This document shows, piece after piece, positions 46,061 to 57,580 of a stretch of DNA of 64,000 nucleotides. The stretch is from Blumeriella jaapii (lineage: Eukaryota; Ascomycota; Leotiomycetes; Helotiales; Drepanopezizaceae), in contig VWND01000078.1 of assembly GCA_009599575.1 (NCBI GenBank), forward strand, positions 558,001 through 622,000, written 5' to 3'. The notes beneath the pieces are model-generated. The model was given only the letters and a program-made list of their open reading frames with translations, did no database searches and was not told the origin of the DNA. Within the stretch, counting starts at the first letter, position 1; every line of letters begins with the position of its first letter. The translations under genes and the position numbers were made by a program.

Positions 46061-47295
46061 TTGTCCCTTCTCGACTCGGCTCTGCTTCCTGGCTCCTCCT
46101 ACAGAAACCCCCTACACCTGGGAGTTACACTTGCGGATCTCATACACTGGTGGCATGTGCTATTCCCAGCTCCGGCTTCATCACACCTTGGATCACATCA
46201 ACACTACCTGGATCAGAAGGCTCTGTATCTCAACATGGTGGCTTAACCCTTGTTTTGTTCTGCTGCGGCTCGTCGGTAGTTACTTTCGGCAAAACTGGGA
46301 CACGATGTCTTCACACTCTGGCGTTTTATCTCCTTGTCTTCACGCGCGCCCAGCGCACGACGGCCGACCTTGCGCGATCTTTCCTCTCCCTGCTTAGCTG
46401 GATGTTTAGACCCTCATGCTCGTAGATAGATCAGTGGGGGGAAGAGCGCTGTCGATACGTACGATACTTCACGGTTTCTCTTGCTCTTTCGGACGGCGCG
46501 ATGTTGCTTTTTCTGATCATGCTTGTTATGCACGCGCGGGTGGGATGCGGGTGCGAGCTGTAACTGTACAATAGAGTCCCAAATCCAATGAATCGATGCT
46601 TTTTGCAACCCAGTCTTCTGCTCGCTACCCTTTTTGGGTGTGTGAGAATTGCCTACATACACTCTCGCTGTCCCACCGTGCAGCAAGAGGAGCCTCGCCA
46701 AACTGCCTGTTCCTGTTCCTGTGCATGCTGCTGGGCCGGCGGCGGCTCTCAGTCAGACGACGGACCGACACCGACACCCCCAAGAAGATCAAGCAAGCCA
46801 CGGTTGACGGGTAGCACATAGCCAGACCAGCAGAGAGAGAGTGTGTGTGTGATGTGGTTTTGGAACATCGTAGCAACTAAAATCGGGGCGTGGTGGATGG
46901 ATGCTTTCGAAGGATACATAGGTACTGACCGACTGTACTACATTACTGTATTGTATGTAAGACTGCTTGCTGCGGACCGGTGCTCTCCATTCTCCGGCTC
47001 GGATTCTCATGCTTGTCGCTTACTAAAAGGAAAACTCCGACATCAGAGCCGGGCTGACATCTAGTATACACACCTGTAAACATACATCGACGCTTTGGTT
47101 TTCACGATTGCTATACTACAAGAGTAACGGAAGATCCAGTGCCGTCGATACCTGATGCTAAAGGGACAACGCCATTCTATGCACGCCATCCCTCACTCCC
47201 TCGCTCGAACAGGGGTATCCAAATATACTACAGAAAACGACATCGTGCGGTTCTATGCGCGCGTCTGATTAAGTTTCCGCTGCTTTTCGGCTCAC
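46061..47295. other. Intergenic region between sin3 and cdc1
   Basis: 1.2 kb between convergent genes, mostly 3' flanks. Short frames continue past the sin3 stop but have no signature. There is one short (GT)n stretch near 46842-46852 and a GTAC-like motif near 46930-46945. Confidence 0.5.
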
Positions 47296-49496
47296 CTAGC
47301 CGTACCTCGCCAGATACAGATACACGAGCATCGCACACCACGTAACCCTCCAAAGGCTCGTCCACGCCTCTCTCCAGATGACGCCTAGTGGTGTCAACGG
47401 TTTTGTATCCTTTGCCCTCACACCCCTGGGATGTTTGGGTTTCCCAAAATCGTCACCCCACTTGCTGCTCCTGGTCCCGTTGCCATAGTTCCCGGCTTGT
47501 CGTATCAGTGGGGGAGTAGAGAAGTGGGCTTGAGAGGAGGGTAGTCCGTAGCCATTCGCCGGAGGTACGGAACGGGTGCGTGCTGCTGAGGAGCGCGGAG
47601 CGAGCGTAGGGTTGGAGAGCGTGGAAGAGGTTGAGGAGTTCGGGGAGCTGTGAGTTGTGTTTGAGGCTTCTTCGGACTCGTCACGCTTGAGGTCTTGCTT
47701 GGTGACGGGCAGGAGAGAAACATCCCCTTCTCCAGAGGGCCAGGGCGCAAAGGGCGTGAGGTGGAACTTGGGGGTCAGTACTGCCCGGGTGAGGATGATT
47801 ATGACTGTGAAGGCGAGGAGGACGACGTAGCGGATGAAGATTGCGATTTGGTCTGGCAAGAGACAAAGATGGCTTTGCATGGTTACAGCATCTTGGGTGG
47901 TAGAGCCGTGGCCGGAGTGAGACGAGCGGAGGGGTACCCCGAAGGCGTCGACGGGGTTCCACATGCTGAGCATGAGAAAGCCTGGCTTGCGGACACCCAT
48001 CGCCCAGCTGGTACTTTTCACCGTGATCTCGCGGGCATTGTTCTTGTCTGGCGAGTGGACAATTTCGCAGTAATCGTGGTCATCTCCCGAGAAGACGTGG
48101 ACTACGTTGCCGATTGTGTCGATCAGCTTCACCGAGTCAGTTTCGCCGAGGACGTTCTGGTATTGATAGCCCTTGGAAATGGAAATGGCGTTCCGGTGGT
48201 CAGGATTTACTGGTGTAGTTTGACCTTTCGGGGGTGTCGCCGGGGGCCAATACTCTCGCTTCGGTCCACACGGCGTGCCTGGGGCTCGATAGAGGGGTAC
48301 ATGCGTGAGGAGGATCGTGGGAAGTTCTGGCGAGTCCGGCCCTGGGTCGAGGGACGGTAGATTCGTCCAGTTGACCTTTGAGACCTCCTCCACTTGATGC
48401 ACATATTGCATAACCTTCTCCTCTCCACCGATGATGCTAAGCTCACGGGCGACAGCTTTTCGCTTCATGGCTTTCACCTTTTCTAGGAATTCCTCCACAG
48501 GCTTCGTGATAGCCTTGATTTCATGTTCCGAGCCTCCAGCACTCAACGACACCGAGTCCACCGAAACGAACGTGTGGTTACCAACGACATCCACCCTATT
48601 GCCCTCCCCGAAATACGTCTCGAACCGGTTCCGTATAGGCAGCTTGATAGTGTCCCCAAACCCCAAATCGTGATTTCCTGGCAACGTCGACACAATCTTC
48701 CTTCCTCTCTGCCAGGGTCCTGGTTCGGCTCCTTTCAGGGTCCAAGAATCGTAGAAAATCCTCCCGAACCGATCGTATTCGTGCAGCCAGTAATTGTCGC
48801 CGTACTTCTTTCCCCATTTCTCTACAAAGCTCTGCTCGTACGCAGGCCGAAGCCCGACCGCCCAGGATGGATCGTTCGTACTCCCGCGCGTCGTCTTCCA
48901 CTCCCGTCCGCCATCAAAGAGATCTCCCAGGAAAAACAGCGTATCCGGGTGCAGGAAATTCTGCAGCGAAATGTAGGCGCGCTTCATGTAGTTATCGGTG
49001 TGCATCATGGTGAGCGTGTCCAGCGGCCACGGTCTCCCGGGATAACTATGCGGGTCTACGAGCTGTGGATCTGCGATGAAGACCACATGATGCGGCGTTG
49101 CTTCTGTGGGCTGCCATGAAGCATCAGTGAGTTTCTTGGGATTCGATGGGAAGGGGAGCTCACCCATCGCTCCCAACGATCCCAGTTGCAGCTTTTCACA
49201 CTACTCTGGAAAACCCATCTCTCCCCCCACAGCAAGGCCAGTATCCAGACCAGCACACACACATGCGGCAGCTTCAGCAGCTTCCGCGGATGCCATTCCT
49301 GCCAGGCCCACGAGGCCCCGGTTCTTAACGTTGACATCGAGAGGGGGGATTGCCAGGCGCGTGGTTTCGAAGTCGCACACGTCAGCCTTTCCACGGAACC
49401 CGCATCCCAGAAGCGCTGCATCTGCGCCGTGATGCCCGGAGGCAGGTGAAGCAGGTCGGAGGTCGAGGAGTTGGGGTTGTAGTAGGAGGGCGCCAT
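47296..49496 (-). CDS. cdc1: Cdc1/Ted1-type membrane metallophosphoesterase
   Basis: Exons 49496-49164 and 49110-47296 encode 715 residues. The 53-bp intron (GTGAGC...GGCAG) joins CNWDRWERW to PTEATPHHVVFIADPQLVD. A first membrane segment (VCVLVWILALLW) precedes a lumenal phosphoesterase domain with metal-site motifs DPQL, GDLFDGGRE, GNHDLGFGD and GDDHDYCE. A second segment (YVVLLAFTVIIILT), a Ser/Thr-rich cytosolic stretch and a last hydrophobic helix (WCAMLVYLYLA) follow. In yeast, Cdc1 and Ted1 are Mn-dependent enzymes that remove ethanolamine phosphate from GPI-anchor mannose in the ER or Golgi. It is divergent from zrc1. Confidence 0.88.
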
Positions 49497-51011
49497 TGCT
49501 GTCAAGGCTCAGTCGAGTGAAGTGTCCATTCCTCTCTTCGGATTGGGGGGAGAGGTTTAAGCACCGGGGCGAGAGTTGGGTATGTGTCCGTCTGCAGGTC
49601 GACGAGAGGGTACAACACATACGATGAGAAAACCGAGAGTGATGGTTGGCTCCTCAGTACAGATATCACGGCTGACATCTGGGAATCTGGAAATCTGGAA
49701 ATCTGAAAATCCGATCGCATCCGATTACCCCTGGGCGTCGAGGGCGGGCGATAAGCTCGTGATAAGCATTCAGGGGCTTGGCGAAGGCGGCCAACGGTTT
49801 GTTGACTTTTTTGTTGACTTCGTTTATTGCTGCCGCACTGTGTGTACGACTTGCTGTGTGCCACTGCTGTGTGGGCCACTGCTGTGTGGGCCACTGCTGT
49901 GTGGGCCACTGCTGTGTGGACTACTTCCTGTATGTACCGTACAGTACAGATGCATGAGCTCTGCTGGTATGATTCATGATTCGGCCTTTCGCATCCAGAA
50001 TATGAATGAACCACGACACTGGGCTGGTGCCAACGTCTTGATGCTCATCTACACGAGGCTCGAGTCCTTTGATTTCCCTCTGCCATGTATCCCTGTGCTC
50101 CGCGACCGAGCATGTCCCTCAACCGTGGGTCATCCTTTGACCAGAAGACGTGCTTCTGACGCGTGGCCGTCACCACGATCTTGATTGTCTTCACGATCCT
50201 CCGCATCGCCGTGGACGTCTCCAAAGAGGTCGGATCTGCTTTCGATCCATGATGGGAAGCCACATCGAGCTAGGGAATACCGTACTGTACATGCGATGTA
50301 CATACTGTATGTACTGTACAGTACATACATACATACATACAGTACATGCATACAGTCCCAATGACTCGTACGTGCTGCCAGCATCACGGGCGGGAGAATG
50401 AACATGAAAGACGGGTGCGGAGATGGGGATCCCTTGGAGGAGTAACCTCGACACTCGTCTAGGTCAGGGCCAAGAAAGGGCAGACGGCGGCTGGGTTCCC
50501 CGGCGCGTCTCCAAGTAGGAAATACCATGTATCAACTCGACTCCACAGTACAAGCCTCTATGGTATCTATGTGTACAGTAAGTGCTCTGTATGTACCTAC
50601 TGTATGTACTGTATATACAGTATATACTATACTGTATATACTGTACATGGCTCCCGGTGCTTTGCATGGGCCGCCCCCGCCCTCTCCCGCCCCTCGGCCG
50701 GTGGCGGGGCTGGGCCAAAGCGGGTCACGTGAGCAGCCACTTTCGGTATAACTAACGTCTCGCTGATGCCATTCTTCTCCCCATCTCCAGTCTCTTCGCT
50801 TTCGGTCCTTACCTCCTTGCCTCCACTCAAGATACCGCAGACTCCCCACACCGTCAACCAGGCCTCGTCGTCCTCGCATTTGGCGCTTCGTTCCGAGAAC
50901 AGTCGTTCGTCTCCCCAAGCTACCGCCTTCTCCGACTGTGCTCGCCTTCGCTCCCCTGGCACCTCCCGGCTCTCGTGCTGCACAGCTCGCTCGCCCGCTG
51001 GCGCGTTCAGG
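49497..51011. promoter_or_regulatory. Divergent cdc1/zrc1 intergenic region
   Basis: 1.5 kb without a supported gene. It has a 15-bp tandem repeat (49852-49920), GTAC and TACATACA motifs (49935-49950, 50280-50350) and a TATA/GTATATAC palindrome-rich stretch (50575-50650). A CT-rich zrc1 leader lies near 50765-50830. Confidence 0.5.
49852..49920. repeat. 15-bp tandem repeat
   Basis: About four head-to-tail copies of GCTGTGTGGGCCACT, the first lacking GG and the last diverging to GGACT. Confidence 0.85.
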
Positions 51012-52805
51012 ATGGGGTGGTCAAAGTCAACGCGCATAAAGATTATGCTGGGCATCGACGTGGCGTTTCTCGTACTGGAGCTGGGAACCGGTATCTGGGT
51101 GGGGAGTTTGGCGCTGATGGCGGATGCTTTTCACATGGTGAGCGTCTACCAAAGGTGGCGGTCTTGACGGAGCGAGGGCCTACTACGATCAAGCTGACCG
51201 CGATGTAGTTGAATGACATCATTTCGTTGTTCGTCGGACTGTGGGCAGTTGAAGCGACGAAGAAGACGGCCACGGACAAGTACTCGTTCGGGGTCAGTAA
51301 ATCAATGCTCGTAATGCTTGGACCATGGACTAAGCTTCTCGCAGATGTTGCGTGCCGAGATCCTGGGGGCAGCCTTCAACGCGGTCTTCCTCATTGCCCT
51401 CTGCCTCTCCATCATCCTCGAAGCGATCCAGCGCCTTCTCGACCCCCCAGAGATCAGTAACCCAATGTTGATCTTGATTGTCGGATCCTTGGGTCTGGCG
51501 TCTAATTTTGCGGGTTTCTTGGTCCTGGGAGGCCATGGACATTCACATGGCGCCGAGGAACATGACCACGACCACGGTGACGAGATCAGCCACGCCGAGG
51601 AAGGACGTGCTGCCCATGGCCATGTGCATGAAGAGCACTCCCACGCCAGTGGAGGCCACGGTACCTGCAAACAAAACGTTGACGATGGACCCATTGGCGA
51701 CATATACCCAGAGGCTGTGGTTGCTCGAGCAAAGAAGACAAACCAGCACATCCGTTTTACTACAGAGGATGAAGATGCCAGTACAAATGTGGGAATCTCT
51801 TCTCCGTCCAGAAACAAGCAACGCAGAAGAGGAAGTAGCATCAGAAACAGCCGTTATTCTACCCTTGATGACTTCAGCATCCATCCATCTACCTTCAGAA
51901 AGGACATCATTGCCGCTAGCAAGTCTCAAATTGATAATGACAGCGCGTTCGAGGATGAATCGGTCATTGACGAACCCACCGAGAACACTGCTCTGCTTTC
52001 TGGAAACAGTTCGCCTGGGCCATCAAAAGGACATGATCATGATCATGACCACGGAGTAACGAAGCACAGCAACGATTCTTGGCACGCTACTCATAATCAC
52101 AATAAACCAAAGCAGGGGAAGAGCGCGGGACATGGCCACAACCATGGTGACATGGGCATGAACGCTATGATCCTCCACGTCATCGGCGATGCTCTCGGAA
52201 ACGTGGGAGTCATAGTCGCAGCTCTGGTCATCTGGTTTTCCTCCTGGTCAGGCAGATACTATGCCGATCCCGCCGTCTCCCTCTTCATCACTATAATCAT
52301 TCTCAACTCCACTATCCCCCTCACCAAAGCAACTGCCAAGATCCTTCTTCAAGCCACGCCTGACCACATCCCTACGGCCGAGGTCAAGGAAGACATTAGC
52401 AGCGTACCAGGCGTTCTCAATTGTCACCACGTCCACATCTGGACTTTGAGTGATACCCAGGTAGTAGCGTCTCTACACATCCAGGTCGAGTTCCCGATCA
52501 GCGAAGCTGGCGGTGAGCGCTACATGGAGCTTGCGAAGAATGTCCGAAGTTGTCTGCACGCCTGGGGCATTCACAGTGCAACTATTCAGCCCGAGTACTG
52601 CGTCGACAAGAGCCACGACCACGCCGGCGAGCGTCCCGGGGCTGTTGGACTTGACGGTGTCGTCGGCCAACAACGATGCGGCCTCGACGATGACGACTCC
52701 TGCCTCTTGGAGTGCGTTGACGACTGTGCTGCTAAGAGCTGCTGTTCATCCAAGGCAGTGGACCCTGAGCACAACCATCACGATCACGATGGACACGTTC
52801 ACTAA
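51012..52805 (+). CDS. zrc1: Vacuolar zinc/cobalt transporter Zrc1/Cot1 (CDF family)
   Basis: Exons 51012-51137, 51209-51292 and 51345-52805 encode 556 residues. Six membrane helices are visible. Metal sites are in helix 2 (ADAFHM, completed by LNDIIS after the first intron) and helix 5 (HVIGDALGN), giving the HxxxD/DxxxD-type pattern of cation-diffusion facilitators. A long His-rich loop (GHGHSHGAEEHDHDHGDE and a second cluster HDHDHDHG) lies between helices 4 and 5. The cytosolic domain (VPGVLNCHHVHIWTLSD) is followed by a Cys-rich then His-rich tail (CCSS, HNHHDHDGHVH). It exports zinc and cobalt from cytosol into the vacuole. Introns are 71 and 52 bp. Confidence 0.92.
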
Positions 52806-54122
52806 ATTTATTTTTCTTATTGTCTAATACAAGTACGAGGGAGGTGGGTTAGACAGCCTGTTACTACAAGTACATGGGATGCCTATGAGCTCCCTTATAA
52901 CGGCCGGATTTTGGGGCGTTCTGGTGGAGTGGGGTGGTGGGGATGAGGTGGTCGGAGTGAGGCGGTAGGAGGCGGTTGGAGTGAGACTTTGCTACCCAAA
53001 TTTTCTACGTGCTTTTTGGCTTCCTCTGCTTGTACGGGGTAGCTGTGGTACGAGAAGGCCTGTATCTTTACCAGATAGGTGCTGCTCGCTAGATAATGAA
53101 TTGACTAGATGAGACTGCTTGCAAGAGGTTGTTCTCTTTGTACCAAGTTGTGAGGATCATAGCCTTCTCACGCGCCAAAATTTGCACATCGTGTATCTGC
53201 TCTCTCCTTTCTTACTCTACACTCCTCAAGCCTCTTACAGTATAATGGATCCCGTATTCCCAGAGAGCGAGAACCTCGCTCTCTGGTTCGAAACGGAGAC
53301 ATAGCTCCCATGTACACACCTACAGCACAGTCAGTATAAGGGCCATGCTTTGTTTGCTAGTAGAGCACACGATACAAAGCGACGAACCTGCTTGGCCATA
53401 GCTACAGTACGTGGACGCCACTCTCGTATGAGACGTTCATGGGGCGGGCTGTATTCCATAACATACTCCTTCATCAGATCTACATGCTTGGATGCTGGAT
53501 GCCTCGCAACACGGATTCGCACCTTGGAGACGTACAGCACTAAGCTTGTGCAACTCGATCTGACTCGGAGGTTTTTGCCAAGGAGGGACGGAGGAGAGAG
53601 GACGGAGGAGAGAGAGAGTGGTGCGGATGTGAGTGAGTGTGTGGTTTTCGGGATGCAGGTGGCACTGTAGGTAGGATCGTGTTGCGTTGGGCGAGCTACG
53701 AGACGGATGTGAAGCGAGCCCCTTTGGTGTTGGGAGGGGCGGGGGAGGGGGCGATAGGTCACAGATTGGGCAAGGACGTGAAGTACCTAGACTTTAGACT
53801 TGCACCCATCTGAACTTCGGGTTGTGTTTTCTGGTCTATGGGCAAGTTTGGTGGGTATGGCTGAAGTTGAGTCGACAGACCGATAGTCTGGGGAGGTCAA
53901 GCTTCAGGAGCCATGCACTCAGTGCTTTCCTACGGAATACTCACTGTTTACTCTGAGGAGGACGTCTTGGGAAGTAGGCCTACAGCCTGATCTCTACATT
54001 AACATGGAAAATGCAATGTGAGATGTGTAAATGATCTGGATTGGGTATTTGGTCGATTTCTTTCTAACTTGAGAAACAGGGGTCTAAACTTTTGGTTCAT
54101 GTTTCGCTCTTTAGAGATTCGT
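52806..54122. other. Intergenic region between zrc1 and lys1
   Basis: 1.3 kb between convergent genes. Towards zrc1 it has a GGTGG-rich stretch (52920-52985). A minus-strand open region (53350-53560) is discussed under findings as a weak gene candidate. Otherwise nothing is recognised. Confidence 0.5.
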
Positions 54123-55361
54123 TTACAAAGAATCCTTTGGCAGAGTAGCCACCTTCTCTTGGAACAGCTTCTCGGCCTTGGACCAGACCGGATGCGTTCG
54201 CCAATTCTTCAACTCCAGCAGACTAGGCAACAAGTCCTTGCTGAAAGCCTCGCTTGCCTCGCGAGGAAGCAGACTGGGCAAGTGATCGATGCTAATGACG
54301 GATAGCTTTGGATCGCTCTTGACCTCGACCGGAACAGTTGGCTTGGTGAAAGTCGTCGCGACGGTGTAGACGGGGATTGGGTTATTTGGGTTGGTAGTGT
54401 CGGCGCTGACATCGCAAATTACAGACAGCTTGCGGTCGGGGGTATCGAGGCTCTTCATATCGACAAAGTTGGGGATCTTAGACATGAGGTAAATGCAGTT
54501 GACGAAAATATCGCTCTCCACAATCTCGGGGAATGGTCCACCCTTGGCTGTCTCTGCCATATCCCACTTCAACACGTTCTCAGTCGGGACACCTGCTCGC
54601 AAACAAAGATCCACCGCACCGCTACCGCACCGTCCGAGGGCACCGATGATTAGTACGCGAGGGTCTCTACCACTCTTCTCCTTTCCGGCTGCGATCGCCT
54701 TCTTGACATCGGCGATTAGGGCGTCTTCGTTGGGGTAGCTTTCAACGCTAGGGAAGGGCTCTGAAGCGGGATGTGTAAGTTGCCAGGCCCACGTCTCGAG
54801 GGCGAGAGCTGCACCGGCAAAGCCAGCGTGGTATCCGAAGGCTGCGACTCGGCGACCTTTGTCGTCGGTGAGGAATTCGAGGTCGAGAAGGGTACCGCCG
54901 CCGCGGGGGAAACGAGAGAGAACTGTGTCCCAGCCGCCTTGTTGCTTGTAGCAGTGGGCGAATTGGACGTGGACGTGCTTTAGTGGGACTGTTCTGGTCA
55001 GATATTTACAAGCTTCGAAACCCTTTGGTTGGAAAATGTACATTCTTCGACAGGAAGCTCCTTCAACCCAATGATGATGTGATCTGAAGGTGCTTCACGC
55101 CATGTGTTTTCTGGCACCAGTGTAGCACCAACCTTCTCGAACTCCTCGTCCTCGAAGATGCGCTCTGGACTCCGCTCAACTCTGACAGTGTACCCAGCAT
55201 CGATCAGAGCTTTGGTAGTAGTCGGGGTGAGGGCGGAGCGGTGCTCGAGGGCCTTGCCCACTGACGAACGCATTAGTAGTCGGCGCAACATCGCATAGCA
55301 GGAGTTAAATATTGGTTCAGGTCTTACACTCAGAGCGGAGGTGAAGAGTGGTTCCGGACAT
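54123..55361 (-). CDS. lys1: Saccharopine dehydrogenase (NAD+, L-lysine-forming)
   Basis: Exons 55361-55328, 55260-55042 and 54988-54123 encode 372 residues, almost exactly the yeast Lys1 length. Splicing gives [24 protein letters not shown] at the start and [21 protein letters not shown] at the second junction. The C-terminal NAD-binding region has [18 protein letters not shown], and conserved GGPFPEI and [10 protein letters not shown] motifs are present. It catalyses the last step of fungal alpha-aminoadipate lysine synthesis: saccharopine plus NAD+ to lysine and 2-oxoglutarate. No clear peroxisomal C-terminal signal is visible (ends PKDSL). Introns are 67 and 53 bp. Two TGACTCA sites upstream point to general amino-acid control. 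Confidence 0.93.
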
Positions 55362-55446
55362 ATTGTTTGTTGAAGGTGGTAAAGCGGCTGCAATAGATTT
55401 CGTGGAGGGGGAGGGGTTGAATTTGTTTTGATACGAAATTCTGCCC

Positions 55447-55453
55447 TGACTCA
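55447..55453. promoter_or_regulatory. Proximal Gcn4/CPC1-type site (TGACTCA)
   Basis: Exact consensus 86 bp upstream of the lys1 ATG. Confidence 0.55.
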
Positions 55454-55718
55454 CCGCTAACTCACCGCTAGCATTCAGGGTTTAGCTTGGCAGTGTGATG
55501 GGGGTGAGCTACGGCTACGGCCGCAGTATCAAGTCGAAGCGCTGCTCTGCTTACTGTTTCAATATCAGATATTCAGAGCTTCAAGCAGTTTCTCTATTTT
55601 CCTGCTCCGTGACTCTCGGCTGAGAAAGATCAACATCTTCAGTCTTCTCAATCGCGATCTATTTTCCTCACTTTTCCTCTTTCTTTTGTTGTAGTCTTCG
55701 GCTGTGCTGCAGATAGCT

Positions 55719-55725
55719 TGACTCA
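55719..55725. promoter_or_regulatory. Distal Gcn4/CPC1-type site (TGACTCA)
   Basis: Exact consensus about 358 bp upstream of the lys1 ATG. It could instead fall in the ntr2 3' region. Confidence 0.4.
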
Positions 55726-55869
55726 TGTAAATTCCGTGTCCTGTACAGTATGTACACTTGGCTTGAAGACGCTGGTGCTTTATCCAATCCTCTCAAAACA
55801 CATGTAGTAAACCTCTTTCGGTCTACAACGAGTTCATTTCCAATCAGAACCAACGTGTAATTTCATTCT

Positions 55870-57358
55870 TCAACCTACATCCTCCACATTTGGCCTAATT
55901 ATGGGAGTATTTCCGAAGCTCTCTAAACCTCTATCAACGATCATAGGAACCGCAAATCCATTGTTGGCTTGTCCAGCCATCGTTGCGGGATCGGCCGCCG
56001 CACCGTTGGTATCTTCTCTCAACGCAGCATACCGGGCCCCAGCCTGCTTCAGCAGTTCCTGAACCTCAATCTCTCTCCTAGCAATATCATTCTTCTCCTG
56101 CTTCGATGCCTCCATCTGCTGATGCCTCTTTGCCAGCTCCTGCTCCATCACGCTTAGGGTCATCTGCAACCTGTCCAGACATTCTGACAGCGCTGGCAAA
56201 GGCGTGATCTTTGATGGCATCTGCGCAGCACTGACATTCATATTTTCCTCATTCTTGTGAAGGCCATCCATACCGGCACGTGTCTGGGCCGTCTCATACG
56301 CCGCACGTCTCTCAGCTTCTGATTCATCAGACCCCTCATCTGAGCTGCCTTCAGCCTGGTTGATCATATCGGCCATCTCCTTCTTTCGCCTTTTCCTCGC
56401 TTCTCGTTCCTGTTTCTTCCCAAGCGAGATGCGGCCGTCGTCAACAAATTCGTCAAATCCTTCACCAACGTCTTCGTCCTCTCTCACTAACCGGCTTTCT
56501 TCCTTCTTCTTGCGCGGCAAAAGAGAAAGTTCCTGCCTGTGCCGACCGTCGTCGTCGTTAAAAGATATGAAGTCCTTTTCGTGAGCCATACGCGCTCTGC
56601 GTTCCTTCTTCTCCCGAATCTCGGCTTCGCTGGGTATGAACGCTGGACTGACGAGCTTCTCCTCGGCATCAACTACCATAGCACCCTCCAATTCTACGGC
56701 ATCCAAACCCTCTTCATCTTCAGCCTTAGCATGCAAAGCCACTAGGTCCTTGGGCATGGTGGGCGTCGAGCTTTTAAGTTCATTCAGGTAGTCCTTGCTA
56801 TACGTCGGTCGTTCGTCATCGTCATCCGTCGTGCGCATGGGCAAACTCTGGTACGATATGTTCTTCCGGATAGCATTTCCCTCTGTGTCTCGTCGGCTCA
56901 GAGCTGATTTCTTCGGTTTGAACGCTTCAGCGTCCTCCAATGCTTCTGCTGCGTCCCCGGATATGATCTCGCCTGGTCCAAACGACAGTCTCGAGGATGT
57001 CAATTTCTTCTTTTTGATGAGAGAGTTCGATCGTCCTATCGTTGGTTTGTTCGCGACTTGTGGTCCGTTGCCATCATCTCCATCTTGCGATTGATCGTCC
57101 AAAGCAATACTCTGCCTCAACGATGACTTCTTGAATGCTTTCCGCCCAGATACTGACGGCGTGTAGTTTCTGGAGTCCGCTATAGGTAAATCTGCAGCTA
57201 GATTTTCGTGATCAGCTAGCTTCGTAGCTATGAAAGCTTTTGAGATGCTTACGAGTATTTACAGACTCGACCAATTGTAAATCTTTGGCACCGTCCTCCT
57301 CATCTTCGTCAACCTGTATCTTGCGAGCTTTCCGCTTTGACCCAAAGGCAGACTTCAT
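55870..57358 (-). CDS. ntr2: Ntr2-type spliceosome disassembly factor
   Basis: Exons 57358-57253 and 57197-55870 encode 477 residues (55-bp intron, GTAAGC...TCTAG). The N-terminus is basic (FGSKRKARKI). The signature KKKKLTSSRLSFGPGE, followed by YSKDYLNELKSSTP and DLVALHA, matches the nineteen-complex-related protein 2 / GCFC-type family. It is mostly charged and predicted coiled-coil, with Glu/Lys-rich helices (EIREKKERRARMAHEKDF and a C-terminal LDRLQMTLSVMEQELAKRH). In yeast Ntr2 works with Ntr1 and the helicase Prp43 to take apart the intron-lariat spliceosome. It is divergent from SmG, another splicing protein. Confidence 0.82.
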
Positions 57359-57580
57359 GATCGCGTTGGATAAACTGAGAAAATTCTTGGGTTGCAGATA
57401 CTAATTGTCGCAAAGGCTCGCGCGTTGAAGTGACTTCAGCACCAGTTCGTTCATCTCCCTAGGTATCTCGAAATTCTTATCATCACGTGACGTTGAGTCA
57501 ATGCGCTAAAAGTCGCATACCAAAAGCAACCCTACGATCATGCTTCTCCGGCCAAGGAACATTGCCAAACTACAGTCAAG
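57359..57580. promoter_or_regulatory. Shared ntr2/SmG divergent promoter
   Basis: Only 222 bp separate the two start codons. It contains a palindromic E-box TCACGTGA (57483-57490) overlapping TGACG, and an exact TGAGTCA (57494-57500). Confidence 0.55.

Larger units (their letters stand above)
55362..55869. promoter_or_regulatory. lys1 upstream region with two TGACTCA sites
   Basis: 508 bp between the ntr2 stop and the lys1 ATG, both genes on the minus strand. Exact Gcn4/CPC1-type TGACTCA palindromes lie at 55447-55453 and 55719-55725, about 86 and 358 bp upstream of the start. The proximal one begins a short direct repeat of CTCACCGCTA. Confidence 0.6.

Noticed and set aside
46057..46425. 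122-codon frame overlapping the sin3 stop
   Set aside because: It overlaps the sin3 terminus in another frame, with no recognisable domain. Most likely 3' untranslated sequence.
49852..49920. CRISPR-like repeat array
   Set aside because: Direct tandem copies without spacers, in a fungal genome. It is a minisatellite.
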